The notes: generated by a model not told the origin, from the sequence alone. Shown: positions 1-8,260, numbered from the stretch's first letter. The stretch: DNA of 61,145 nucleotides from Acidimicrobiia bacterium (GCA_013812505.1 JACCTH010000008.1:1-61145), one strand, 5' to 3'. Numbers and translations: made by a program.

Positions 1-4
1 CCCT

Positions 5-1207
5 GTGGAATCGAACCCTATTCGTACCTGTGAGCTGCTGGTGGGCCTGCCCGACGTCAACGTGTTGGGGGTCGAAGACCGCGGCGTCGATCTGCCGCTG
101 CGGGTGCATGTTGAAAGCAGGGGGCCGCGACCGGAATGCCCGCAGTGTGCGTCGCCGGTGGTGGTCAAGGATCGGCCGGCGGTGACCCTGGTCGACTTGC
201 CGGTCTTCGGCCGCCGGGTTCGGCTGGTGTGACGGAAACACCGCTGGCAATGCCCAGAGGGTTCCTGTGGGGTCGGATCGTGGACTGGTGAGGATTCCCG
301 GATCGCTACCCGGCGGCTGGCGTTGACGGATCGGGCGGGGCGGTGGGTGACCGAACAGGTAGGCCGCTGGGGTCGCACTGTCAACGAGGTGGCAGCCGAA
401 CTGGGATGTGATTGGCATACGGTCAACGACACCGTGATCGCCTATGGCCAAGCCTTGGTCGATGACGATCCTTTGAGGATCGGAACTCCCACCGCTCTGG
501 GATTGGATGAGACCCTGTTCTTTCGCCAAGGGCCGTGGCGGCGGCAAGCCTGGTCGACTTCGATCGTCGACGTCGGGGCGGGGCGTCTGCTCGACGTGGT
601 CCCGGGCCGCGACAGCATCGAGCCGTCGCGGTGGCTCGATGCTCGCGGCGGCAAATGGCGGGCCAACATCGCCTGGGCCACCCTCGACCTCTCCGGACCG
701 TACCGGGCGACCTTCAACACGATGCTGCCCGACGCCGTCCAGGTAGCCGACCCGTTCCACGTCGTCAGGTTGGCCAACTCGGCTCTAGACGAATGCCGAC
801 GCCGGGTCCAAAACGAAACCATGGGGCATCGAGGCCGCAAACACGATCCGCTTTACCGATCCCGGCGGCTCCTTACCAGAGCCGATGAACGGCTAACCGT
901 CGCCGGCCGCACCCGGCTCCTCGGGCTGTTGAATGCGGGCGACCCTCGCGGAGAGGTGAAGATGGCTTGGCACGCCAAAGAAGTCATCCGCAGCATCTAC
1001 GACCACACCGATGCCGGCTTGGCCGACGAGTTCGTGCAACGGCTCGGCCACGACCTTCAAGATCAGTCTTGCCCGCCCGAGGTCCACTCCTTGGGCCGCA
1101 CCTTGCTGCGCTGGAAGGACCAGATCACAGCCTGGCACCGGGCCCACGTCTCCAACGGACCGACCGAAGCCGCTAACAACCTGATCAAACGGGTCAAGCG
1201 GACATGA
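5..1207 (+). pseudogene. ISL3-family transposase, broken
   Basis: This is a DDE transposase of the ISL3 type. The N-terminal zinc-ribbon-like part has CPQC and, after the break, CPEGSC. The body contains the LGLDET catalytic segment, the VADPFHVV segment and the C-terminal NGPTEAANNLIKRVKR motif. The N-terminal piece ends at an in-frame TGA at 230-232. The same frame then continues without loss through RKHRWQCPEG into the rest of the protein, so this is a nonsense mutation, probably of a Trp codon, and not a frameshift. The protein also stops right after KRVKR, where relatives continue with a Phe/Tyr-rich tail, so the 3' end is lost too. No terminal inverted repeats were found. It is very likely inactive. 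Confidence 0.85.
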
Positions 1208-1209
1208 GA

Positions 1210-1620
1210 CGCTTGCTGGACGGTTGCTTGAATCAGACCGACAACTTCAATGCTTGTTCCGGTCAGTCAGCTCCGCGGAATGTAGATCCTGCGCGGCTTC
1301 TAAGCGACCATGCACAACTCGGTCCGCTTGGACTGTCTTCTAGCAACCATCAACTACGTGAAGAGCCCACAAGTTGATGTACCGAGTTGGTAAGGGTGTT
1401 CACGAGTCGCGGATGGATAATCACCACGCTGGCGCTTGTCCTGCAAAGGCAGCGGATACCGAGGTTGGCCCGTTGCAAAGGCACTCATCCCCGTTTCTGG
1501 GCTTGTTCGGCGGCGTCCTATGATTTGCTCCGTAGGCGCCCGCCCGCGAGGTCGTCGGCTTTGCCTCAGATACTCTCCAACTGAGTGAGCGAGCGACCTT
1601 TCACCGTTGCTGGAGCCTAA
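1210..1620. other. intergenic, no gene seen
   Basis: About 410 bases lie between the transposase remnant and the next gene. The short open frames here resemble no family and lack ribosome binding sites. The stretch may hold the lost transposase end and the promoter of the following gene. Confidence 0.4.
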
Positions 1621-2226
1621 ATGCACCGCCTCGGGGTTCTTGCCTACGGTTCGCTCATCGATGATCCCGGTTCCGAGCTTTTCGAAATCATCGTTGCGCG
1701 GGTTCATGGGGTGCTCACTCCCTTCCCAGTCGAGTATGCACGTAGTAGCTCGAGCAGAGATGGAGGGCCGACCTTGGTTCCGGTCGAGAGCGGTGGAGCA
1801 AGGGTAAAAGGCGTTGTGTTATTGCTCAGCGAGGACACCAGCGAGGAGGAAGGAGCGTCGATGCTTTGGCGTAGGGAGACCTCCCAGATTGGCTCTGGTA
1901 AACGATACAAGTCCCCTAAAGAGGTGACAGTCAACACAGTCACGGTGAGACGACTGACTGACTTCGCTGGCGTCGGAATCGTGCTCTACACACATATTCC
2001 GGCGAATATTGAGCAGCTAACCCCGAGCCACCTCGCCGAGCTGGCCATCGAGAGCGCTACTGGGGACGCGGGTAAACAACGGCGCGACGGCATCAGCTAT
2101 TTGTTGATGGCGAAGCGGGCGGGCATAGTCACTCCACTTATGTCCCAATATGATGCAGCGATCCTGAGCCACTCTGGAGCCGCGTCGTTGGAGGACGCGT
2201 GGCACCGAAGCCGGACTCTGGCCTGA
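1621..2226 (+). CDS. gamma-glutamylcyclotransferase-like protein
   Basis: A 201-residue soluble protein. It opens with LGVLAYGSLIDDPG, the glycine/tyrosine YGSL signature that begins the gamma-glutamylcyclotransferase (GGCT/AIG2) fold. Known members cyclise gamma-glutamyl peptides, or act as accessory proteins in accessory gene clusters. The length is close to the family's usual 140-200 residues. The C-terminal helical part (DAGKQRRDGISYLLMAKRAG) is an extension I do not recognise. The start is the first ATG and lies close to the YGSL motif, as expected. It stands alone between a dead transposase and the first tRNA-derived repeat, so it probably belongs to an island whose left end is outside the window. 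Substrate unknown. Confidence 0.6.
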   Translation: MHRLGVLAYGSLIDDPGSELFEIIVARVHGVLTPFPVEYARSSSSRDGGPTLVPVESGGARVKGVVLLLSEDTSEEEGASMLWRRETSQIGSGKRYKSPKEVTVNTVTVRRLTDFAGVGIVLYTHIPANIEQLTPSHLAELAIESATGDAGKQRRDGISYLLMAKRAGIVTPLMSQYDAAILSHSGAASLEDAWHRSRTLA

Positions 2227-2317
2227 ACTGGCCATATGTAGCTACCTATCGATGGTGGGGGAATCACTCCCGCCTCAACACCTGCAATCGGATAAGCGAG
2301 GCGCTCGGCATGGAGTT

Positions 2318-2506
2318 GGTCGTCGACTTTCGCGTAGCTGAGTCTGCCTGACAATCCGCGTGTGTTGGCTCGATGTGACTAGGCCTCCAAACGCGGCACA
2401 CACGCGGCACAAGCCTTCAAAATCGCCCGTTTCTTCAGGGCATATCGGGGTCTAGATACGGCTCATAATCCGTCGGTTGCAGGTTCGAAGCCTGCCGGGC
2501 CCACCA
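2318..2506 (+). repeat. tRNA-derived att repeat, copy 1
   Basis: The core 2462-2504 is the 3' half of a tRNA gene: anticodon loop CTCATAA (anticodon CAU), T arm GGTTCGAAGCC region and the acceptor end GCCGGGCCCAC, here followed by CA to give CCACCA. It is identical over 43 bases to copies at 21564 and 28255. The 5' half of a tRNA is absent. The flank before it shares diverged similarity with the other copies, including a direct doublet of GCGGCACA at 2390-2413. The flank begins with the 3' end of a reading frame (LVVDFRVAESA, stop near 2352) that resembles the C-terminal end of a HTH_XRE regulator (RISEALGMEL). This fits an attR-type site left by tRNA-directed integration. Confidence 0.8.
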
Positions 2507-2765
2507 GTCTCTGCCGGTGCATTGTGGAAATATTCAATCAGCGAGGTCATTTCGACAGCAGGCCCTCTCTCGAACTCCCGACCGATTTGGTCCACTGTTG
2601 CGTCGCGGTCAAGAGGCCCATAGGAAAATGCCTTCAAGTATCGACCAGTTCGCCAACCTGGGGTGTGCAGTTCGAAGACCGGTACTACCGTCGCGGGGAC
2701 GGCATCGCCGCCATAACAACCCCGTCGCCAAAGCGGGTCAACCTCAGTCCACGCAGGAGATCGAC

Positions 2766-3911
2766 ATGGCCGAGATCCAACTCGATGCCGTGGTTGATGG
2801 ACCAGGCACTCACGCGCTCGTGGTCGGAGTCAGCAACTATCCATATCTCGACGGGCCGCAACAGACGCTAGTGGGCAAGAGATTCGGTGTGTCCAACCTG
2901 TCAAGCGCGGCGCGTTCAGCCTCCGAGATCGCCAATTGGCTTCTTACCGAGTACCAAAACCCGGCAACTCCGCTGGCCAGCCTGAACGTGCTGCTGTCGC
3001 CAGCGGCTGGCGAGGTCGTGTCGGACCCGACGGGCAAGTTGGCAGCAGTTGGGCGTGCAAGGCGTGACGAGTTCGAGCAAGCTGTGATGGCACTCGCGCA
3101 ACGTTCGAAGTCACCCCAGAGCATGTGCGTGGTCTACGTCGCCGGTCATGGCATCCAATTGACCACCCGGGGTGCCTTCTTGTTGCTGGAGGATTGCGGC
3201 CGCTCTGACAAGGCAAACGAACTCTACGGGGCGGCCGACATGGCGGGATTGCACGGTGCATTCATGGCTCAGGGGCAGGCGTTGAATCAAGTGTGGTTCG
3301 TCGACGCATGCCGTCAAAGACCGAGCTTCGCCAACTCGTTCGAAGAACTGGCTGGCGCGTTCACCCTGAGTAAGTCGGCGATCGAGAAGGTCGACTCCTC
3401 GGTGCTATTCCTGGCTGCGTCATCTCGCGAGGCAGCGTTTGCCGAGATAGGTGGTACCACTCTTTTCAGCCAGGCGCTCCTCACAATGCTCAGGGGTGCA
3501 GCAGCGGTCGGCCCCGACGACGTGTGCGACGTTTGGAATGTGCCTGTCCTGCGGTTGGCCGACCGCCTTGCGCCTGCGGTGAAGAAGTTGGCGGGCGCCA
3601 AGCAGGCGAAGCAGCAGGTCGACGTGACCGGAAAGGTGAACCCGAACGTGGTGCAGCGGTTCGCCAGGCCCCCAATGGTGCGGTTCCATCCGATGCTGGA
3701 CCCGGGAGAGGCGGCGGCAACTGCGCGGGCCTCGCTCAAAGCCCGCGGTGCGACCGTACTGTCAGACGCGCCGTGGCCGGTTGATTGCGACGTGGCCGCC
3801 GGGTTATACACGCTGTCCGTTACCACTGACCCCCCTTTCCAACCGATCGACGGCTGGGCGGTCAACCTGGAGCCGCCTTCGTTCGATGAGCCGCTGCGGG
3901 TGTCGACATGA
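2766..3911 (+). CDS. caspase-like (C14/metacaspase-type) cysteine protease
   Basis: A 381-residue protein. The N-terminal caspase-like peptidase fold starts with THALVVGVSNYPYL (16-28). It has the catalytic His in VVYVAGHGIQL (His128) and the catalytic Cys in VWFVDACRQRP (Cys182), both in canonical context. Residues of about 300-381 form a beta-rich tail (GLYTLSVTTDPP) like a small carrier or PEGA-type module. The reading frame is open further upstream, but ATG 2766 has AGGAG five to six bases before it, and homology starts right after it. It is the first gene of a three-gene operon and overlaps the next by ATGA. Bacterial caspase-like proteases usually act as regulated proteases in conflict or cell-death systems. 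The substrate here is unknown. Confidence 0.85.
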   Translation: MAEIQLDAVVDGPGTHALVVGVSNYPYLDGPQQTLVGKRFGVSNLSSAARSASEIANWLLTEYQNPATPLASLNVLLSPAAGEVVSDPTGKLAAVGRARRDEFEQAVMALAQRSKSPQSMCVVYVAGHGIQLTTRGAFLLLEDCGRSDKANELYGAADMAGLHGAFMAQGQALNQVWFVDACRQRPSFANSFEELAGAFTLSKSAIEKVDSSVLFLAASSREAAFAEIGGTTLFSQALLTMLRGAAAVGPDDVCDVWNVPVLRLADRLAPAVKKLAGAKQAKQQVDVTGKVNPNVVQRFARPPMVRFHPMLDPGEAAATARASLKARGATVLSDAPWPVDCDVAAGLYTLSVTTDPPFQPIDGWAVNLEPPSFDEPLRVST

Positions 3912-5038
3912 GCGACGGCGATGTGCCCGCCGCGCCGGTCGGCGTCGGAATGCTGAGGATATCGTTTCGCACCAACTCGAACTGGCTGAAGACCAACTTG
4001 CCCGGCGAAGTACGCGATGCCCAACATCGCATGCAGGCGCGATTCCAGGGTCCGTCCGATCTCCCGCTGTTAGAGGGGCTATACCTCGTCACCGCGACAC
4101 TTCCGGGAGGTATGCCGATCGAGAAGGTGGTAACAGTAACCGGCGGAGAGGACACGTTCGTCACGTTCGAGTCGCCGAAGGAACACCGGCCGCCGGATCC
4201 CGCTGTCATGCGAGGAGTTGATGGCGATCCCGTCGAGGTCGACGACTATCCGGATCCGTACTCCGACGACGAAAGCACGACGCTGTTCTCCACGTCACCC
4301 GGCGACGAACCGCTCCAGTCGGTCAGTCTTGTTGACACTCACGAGGGCGAGCCAAGCACAGTGAGCGGTGGGTGGTCGTTCGTACCCGCTGGCGTGCCAG
4401 CGTCCACCCCGTTTGCGACATTCGATGTCGGAGGCAGCCACGTGGTCACATCGCTCCCCTTGAACCCGCAGGGTCGCTACCCCGACAACGCATGCGTGGT
4501 GGCGTGTGTCGCGCTGGGCGATGCGACACGCATCGTCACCAGTTTCGCGCGCCAGCGACGGGTGGCCTCGACGCTCGAAGGTGTTATCCGCACCGGTGTC
4601 CTATCGACCACCACCCACTTGCTCGACCAGGCGTCGGAGCTGCTCTACTCGAAATACAACGACCCTGCCGCCGCCGCTCTAGGAGCGCTCACGCTGCATC
4701 GGATCGGGCACTTGGTCGAGCGCACCGACTGGGTCGAGAACCTCGCACGCGACTTTCCATGGATCCCCGACGCGGGTGTAGTTCTCGCCGCGGTGCTCTC
4801 GACGCACAAGAGCTCAGCCGAACGCGCCCGCGGCCTCGAGGCACTCCTCAGTGCGTCCAAGTGCCGTCCGATGTTCACCGACGGTCTATCACTTGCCGCA
4901 GATCTGTTACGGCGCTGGCCGGACCAGATGAACCCAGCGAGACGCGCGGAGTCGCTCGCCGCGGTAAACAAGATGGCAGAGCAAGCCGATCTCGATTCGA
5001 TCACCCTCGTGACATACGAGGGAGGAGTTCCGGGATGA
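3908..5038 (+). CDS. unknown protein, middle gene of caspase-MBL operon
   Basis: A 376-residue protein I do not recognise as a named family. Residues of about 10-95 are beta-rich, with GLYLVTATLPGG resembling the GLYTLSVTTDPP tail of the protease upstream, so both may carry the same small beta-sandwich module. Residues of about 95-145 are acidic and low in order. The part from about 200 to the end is helical, with DQASELLYSKYNDPAAAALGA-type TPR/alpha-solenoid character. There is no signal peptide or membrane segment. The start overlaps the protease stop by ATGA, and its own stop overlaps the following MBL gene by ATGA, so the three are almost certainly co-translated. A scaffold, sensor or protease substrate is plausible, but that is inference. 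Confidence 0.75.
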   Translation: MSDGDVPAAPVGVGMLRISFRTNSNWLKTNLPGEVRDAQHRMQARFQGPSDLPLLEGLYLVTATLPGGMPIEKVVTVTGGEDTFVTFESPKEHRPPDPAVMRGVDGDPVEVDDYPDPYSDDESTTLFSTSPGDEPLQSVSLVDTHEGEPSTVSGGWSFVPAGVPASTPFATFDVGGSHVVTSLPLNPQGRYPDNACVVACVALGDATRIVTSFARQRRVASTLEGVIRTGVLSTTTHLLDQASELLYSKYNDPAAAALGALTLHRIGHLVERTDWVENLARDFPWIPDAGVVLAAVLSTHKSSAERARGLEALLSASKCRPMFTDGLSLAADLLRRWPDQMNPARRAESLAAVNKMAEQADLDSITLVTYEGGVPG

Positions 5039-6210
5039 CCATCGAGCTGCACTTCCTGCCCGCGCATGAAGGCGATGCCGTATGGGTTCGCTGGGGCGAC
5101 GGCGACGCGCTCAATTATCAGATGCTCGTTGACATGGGTCTGAAGGGAACCGGCAAGGAAGTCCGCCGCCGGCTTGAGATGCTGCCACCGGAGAAGCGGC
5201 TGTTCGAGTTGTTGATCGTGACGCACGTGGACGCCGACCACATCTCCGGCGTGTTGACCGGCCTGGCTGAGCAGCATCCGCTCGAAGGTTTGTCGTTTGG
5301 CGACATCTGGTTCAACGGCTGGGCCCACTTGCACGGTGAAGTCGTGCCGAGTCCAGAAGAGGGCGATCTCGAACCGATGGGGCCTGTGCAGGGTGAGATA
5401 TTCACTTCATGGCTTACCGTGCCGTGGAACGAGGCCTTCGAGCGCGGTCCCGTGGAACGCCCGGTTTTCGTTCCCATGGCCGATGGCGAAGCGGTGGTCG
5501 ATCCGCCATCCATCACCCTGGCCGGCGGTCTCATTGTCACCGTGCTCGGGCCGACGAGAACACGTCTCGAGGCCCTGCAAGTGACATGGTTCGAAGACGT
5601 ACAGAATGCACTCAGTGAGGGCAAGCTCGATCTGGTGTCCCCCGGCCTCGAAGGTTTGGGCCGGGAGAAACCGGTCGAACCCGAGCTGACCTCGTGGGCG
5701 GATCTGGAGATGCTCGCTGACACTGCGTCGGAGGCAGATGATGCCGAGGCCAACGGAACCAGCATTTGCGTGGTGTTACAGCTCGGCCAACAACGCGTAC
5801 TGCTCACCGGTGACGCATGGGCGCCCGATGTGATCGACGGGTTGCTGCATTGGGCTGCGAGCCAGCGGCCTGAAGCGGGCGACAAGCATGCCGCCAGTGC
5901 GGGTCCGATGGCGTTCGACGTCGTCAAGCTGCCTCACCACGGCAGCGAGGCGAACCTATCCGACGAACTCATCGATGCAATCGAGTGCGACACGTGGGTC
6001 ATCTCCACCAGCGGTTCGAAGTTCTATCACCCTGACGCCGCCGCGATTGCCCGACTGATCCGCCGGCGACGCTCGCCCCGACCCCAACTCATCTTCAACG
6101 TTCCCAGTGAGTTCAACCAGTGGTGGGCCAACAAGGCCTGGCAAGAGTTCTTCGATTACTCGACCGACACCGGCACGGCCGCCGATGGAATCGTGGTCAC
6201 GATCGGGTGA
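5035..6210 (+). CDS. metallo-beta-lactamase-fold hydrolase (ComEC-type, soluble)
   Basis: A 391-residue soluble protein with the MBL metal motifs in order: THVDADH (His64, Asp66, Asp68, His69), LLTGDAW (Asp260) and KLPHHGS (His301-His302). The last motif is typical of the ComEC/Rec2-related MBL branch, many of which are nucleases or phosphodiesterases. A long upstream open frame is a shadow of the middle gene. The real start is ATG 5035, with GGAGGAG ahead of it and an ATGA overlap with the preceding stop. The 100-residue insert between the first and second motifs is larger than in simple MBL enzymes. Within the operon it is the likely catalytic partner, and a nucleic-acid substrate is inferred only. 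Confidence 0.88.
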   Translation: MTIELHFLPAHEGDAVWVRWGDGDALNYQMLVDMGLKGTGKEVRRRLEMLPPEKRLFELLIVTHVDADHISGVLTGLAEQHPLEGLSFGDIWFNGWAHLHGEVVPSPEEGDLEPMGPVQGEIFTSWLTVPWNEAFERGPVERPVFVPMADGEAVVDPPSITLAGGLIVTVLGPTRTRLEALQVTWFEDVQNALSEGKLDLVSPGLEGLGREKPVEPELTSWADLEMLADTASEADDAEANGTSICVVLQLGQQRVLLTGDAWAPDVIDGLLHWAASQRPEAGDKHAASAGPMAFDVVKLPHHGSEANLSDELIDAIECDTWVISTSGSKFYHPDAAAIARLIRRRRSPRPQLIFNVPSEFNQWWANKAWQEFFDYSTDTGTAADGIVVTIG

Positions 6211-6227
6211 TCGCGCGTGCGATCACC
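6206..6227 (+). terminator. hairpin overlapping the MBL stop codon
   Basis: GGTGATCGC (6206-6214) pairs perfectly with GCGATCACC (6219-6227) across a GCGT tetraloop. The stem contains the TGA stop of the MBL gene. No T-run follows, so it would be a non-classical terminator or an mRNA 3'-end stabiliser. Confidence 0.45.
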
Positions 6228-6347
6228 ATCATCTGCCATCGCGAGGCGGTGCCCCATTGCGGGAGGCTCGGATGAGGCGATTCATCGACGACGGATTGGT
6301 CGTGTTCACGCGGCGGATCATCGCTGCAGGAGAGCGTGGCTTGCTCG

Positions 6348-6880
6348 CTACGAGGCCGTTCCCTCAAGGGTGACGGTGTGCGCGATCGATTCCAGGTCGA
6401 TGTTGAGCGTTGCCTCGTGGTTGCCTGCGCTGGTTGGCGAATAGGTCACCTCGACCGTTCCGGCGCCCTTCGATCGGAGGTTGCCCGAATACTGGGTGAC
6501 CTTGAATAAGCCGGCGTCAGCTCCGGTGACTGTGAATGCGGAGCGCGGGGCTCGGAGGAAACAGTGCCCTCGTTGGAGACCGTGAGCGTGAGCTTCTTCG
6601 GGGTGTTGGCTACGGTTGTGAACTGGAGTTCAGTTGGGGTGACGGAGTAGTCGACTCTGAGCAGCCTGGCCGGGGGTAAGAACGACATCAACGACGCGGC
6701 TAACGAGTTCGGCAAACGTAGATTGCCGGTAGCCGATGACGAATGCGATGACCATCAGCGTCGCCGCGCCCCGCGGGCTTGTGTCGACGTCGCCTGCGTC
6801 GGTCGACCCGATGGACCCAAGGAAGAGCACGACGATGAGAGCGCGACAAATCGATCGTATCCACCGATGTAAGAAGGAAC
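6348..6880 (-). pseudogene. membrane + ASH-domain protein, frameshifted remnant
   Basis: Read right to left, three frames join into one protein. First comes a two-helix membrane part (ALIVVLFLGSIGS, then LMVIAFVIGYRQSTFAELVS). Next is the start of an ASH/choice-of-anchor-D type Ig domain (YSVTPTELQFTTVANTPKK). After another shift near 6555 comes its second half (FTVTGADAGLFKVTQYSG, ending LEGTAS and stop at 6348-6350). At least two frameshifts are needed. The plan of membrane helices followed by one Ig-like domain is the same as in the intact gene at 8566-9306, so this looks like a decayed paralogue. The right end runs into a divergent ATPase fragment, so its true start is lost. Confidence 0.65.
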
Positions 6881-7084
6881 ATGAGACTTGCACGCATGAG
6901 CGCCGAGAACTTCCGATCCTGTTACGGAACCACAATCGACTGCTCTGAGCATTTGACCTTGCTGGTCGGCGAGAACGACGCGGGCAAAGAGCTCACTGAC
7001 CCAGCGAGGATCGAACAAACCAAAAGGCGTTGCCAGTCAGTTGCCACCGAACTGCGTGACGAAAAGGACCGCCATCGCCAGTAG
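6881..7084 (+). pseudogene. OLD-family/RecF-like ATPase, N-terminal stub
   Basis: The first 36 residues match the start of overcoming-lysogenisation-defect (OLD) type AAA endonucleases: MRLARMSAENFRSCYG, then TLLVGENDAGK, which is the Walker A loop. Similarity stops right after the Walker A Lys (about 6988), where the Ser/Thr is replaced by Glu. The remaining 31 residues resemble nothing and overlap the 3' end of the opposite-strand gene. The ATPase body and Toprim nuclease domain are gone. OLD nucleases occur in defence systems, so this marks the loss of one here. Confidence 0.65.
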
Positions 7085-7678
7085 ACCGATGCCAACTATT
7101 TCCAAGAGCTGGGCACCAAACAGCAAATTGGCTTTGAATGAGTTCGCAGCACGTGCGACCTCAAGAAGACGAACATTGAGTTGGGCTACCTGTCTGCTGC
7201 CCTCAAAATCACTTTCTTCCCAATCTGGGGCCCAGGTGCCTTCGTCGGTGAGTATAAATTCTCTTAGTGACGCTGGGTCAGCTTCCTCGTAGCTTTTTGG
7301 AAAGTTCACGAGGAGGCCTCCCAATGTTGAAGCCGTAAGCGACAAAAGTGACCAGATCAGCCATGGTCGGGCTCCCGCAGGCAAGGCGAAATCCGTCGCT
7401 TGTGTGACAACTGCCACAAGTCCGAATAGGAGTCCAACGATGGTACCGGCGGTCGTGATGACCGTGATGCCCCTTTGTTCCAGCGAGGTCTTGGTTAATC
7501 GCTCTTCATCCAATTGCGCCTCGATCAGCGCTCCGTACGACGAACCAGCCGATTCCGAGAGTTTTCGAGTCAGTCGCGCTGATATTTGAGGGTCCGTGCC
7601 TTGGTTACCGGACGGCGACCCTGCGGATTCTCCAGTCTCAGAGGGCTGGTCACTCGCCGGCTGGGTCCTGTCTGACAC
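7037..7678 (-). CDS. three-helix membrane protein of unknown family
   Basis: A 213-residue protein. The N-terminal 45 residues are polar and Ser/Gln-rich. A short helix (about 50-68) precedes three predicted membrane helices at about 72-93, 106-126 and 184-207. Between helices 2 and 3 lies an acidic soluble loop with several Trp residues (TDEGTWAPDWEESDFEGS). The pattern of a helical cytosolic part around a compact membrane core recalls small pore-type effectors such as SLATT proteins, but no SLATT signature could be confirmed. It starts 10 bases after the stop of the lysine-rich miniprotein gene, so the two form a transcription unit. Confidence 0.6.
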   Translation of the reverse strand: MSDRTQPASDQPSETGESAGSPSGNQGTDPQISARLTRKLSESAGSSYGALIEAQLDEERLTKTSLEQRGITVITTAGTIVGLLFGLVAVVTQATDFALPAGARPWLIWSLLSLTASTLGGLLVNFPKSYEEADPASLREFILTDEGTWAPDWEESDFEGSRQVAQLNVRLLEVARAANSFKANLLFGAQLLEIVGIGLLAMAVLFVTQFGGN

Positions 7679-7688
7679 GCTCGACTGC

Positions 7689-7799
7689 CTATCGCTTTTT
7701 GGTGGCCTTCTTCGCGGCCTTTTTTGCCACTTTTCTTGCCGCTTGTTTTGCCGCTCTGGCTTTGTTGACCTTGGTGGTTCCGATCTTCTTTGCCGCCAT
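7689..7799 (-). CDS. 36-residue lysine/alanine-rich basic miniprotein
   Basis: A short gene encoding 36 residues. It starts MAAKKIGTTKVNK and ends with a run of A-A-K-K repeats and KKR before the stop. About a third of residues are Lys, with no acidic residue, like the histone H1-type tails found in bacterial AlgP/HU-tail proteins. GGAGG sits 5 bases before the ATG, which supports translation. The next gene, a membrane protein, begins 10 bases after its stop. DNA or RNA binding, or interaction with an acidic partner such as the acidic loop of the membrane protein, is inference. Confidence 0.6.
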   Translation of the reverse strand: MAAKKIGTTKVNKARAAKQAARKVAKKAAKKATKKR

Positions 7800-7842
7800 C
7801 ACTACCTCCGGGATGCTGCAGAGCATCGGTGCCCAAGCTGGA

Positions 7843-8260
7843 TCACTGGAGCGGGGCCCGATTGACGAGTATTTCTCGCAGTCTAGGCCGAGAAGATCCA
7901 GTACTTTGTACGCGGGGTGCCGGAGCTCGGTCGCCGATTAAGACATCAGAAACGGCTCCGAGCGAGTCGGCAGTCAACATCCCATTAGTAATGAGGTGTG
8001 GCAGACATCCAAAGTAATCGCGGTGGGTGTGGCTGACGACAATGAGGTCGACATGATCGCCTCCGGTCGTCTCTGCGATCTGATCGGGCAGGCTCGGGTG
8101 TCGTGCATCGCCGGTTTGGCGTCCCGGGTGAGCGCCGTCGATTAATACGTGACGATTTCCGAAACTGACGATCGCCGCGTCGCCATATTTCGTCGGACCT
8201 ACATCCAAAAAACGATCTTGTCGACCAAGATGGCTATCCGTTCGAATCGTTGGTGCTGGC
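7843..8260 (-). pseudogene. second MBL-fold protein, partial
   Basis: A frame containing FLDVGPTKYGDAAIVSFG, then HVLIDGAH and VDLIVVSHTHRDYFGCLP, matches the N-terminal half of MBL-fold hydrolases that begin 'FLDVGqGD'. The metal motif is HTHRDY, with Tyr where the last His of HxHxDH should be. The protein ends about 60 residues later, before the second half of the fold. The start is unresolved. A neighbouring frame reads AILVDKIVF into a six-base A/T homopolymer (8207-8212), and a one-base slip there would join it to LDVGP. It is probably dead, unless the slip is a sequencing error and the protein acts as a short variant. Confidence 0.55.

Noticed and set aside
1354-1707. 117-codon minus-strand frame before the GGCT-like gene
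   Set aside because: It overlaps the start of the better supported gene and has no recognisable motifs.
2430-2506. Complete tRNA-Met/Ile gene at the first repeat
   Set aside because: Only the anticodon loop to acceptor end is present. No matching 5' acceptor strand or D arm lies upstream in any of the three copies.
4372-5034. Extended start for the MBL gene
   Set aside because: It is the shadow frame of the middle operon gene. The ATGA overlap and GGAGGAG fix the start at 5035.
6271-6363. Short plus-strand frame after the MBL gene (about 30 codons) with a GGGAGG before it
   Set aside because: It overlaps the ASH-domain remnant on the other strand and resembles nothing; the evidence is too weak for a gene.
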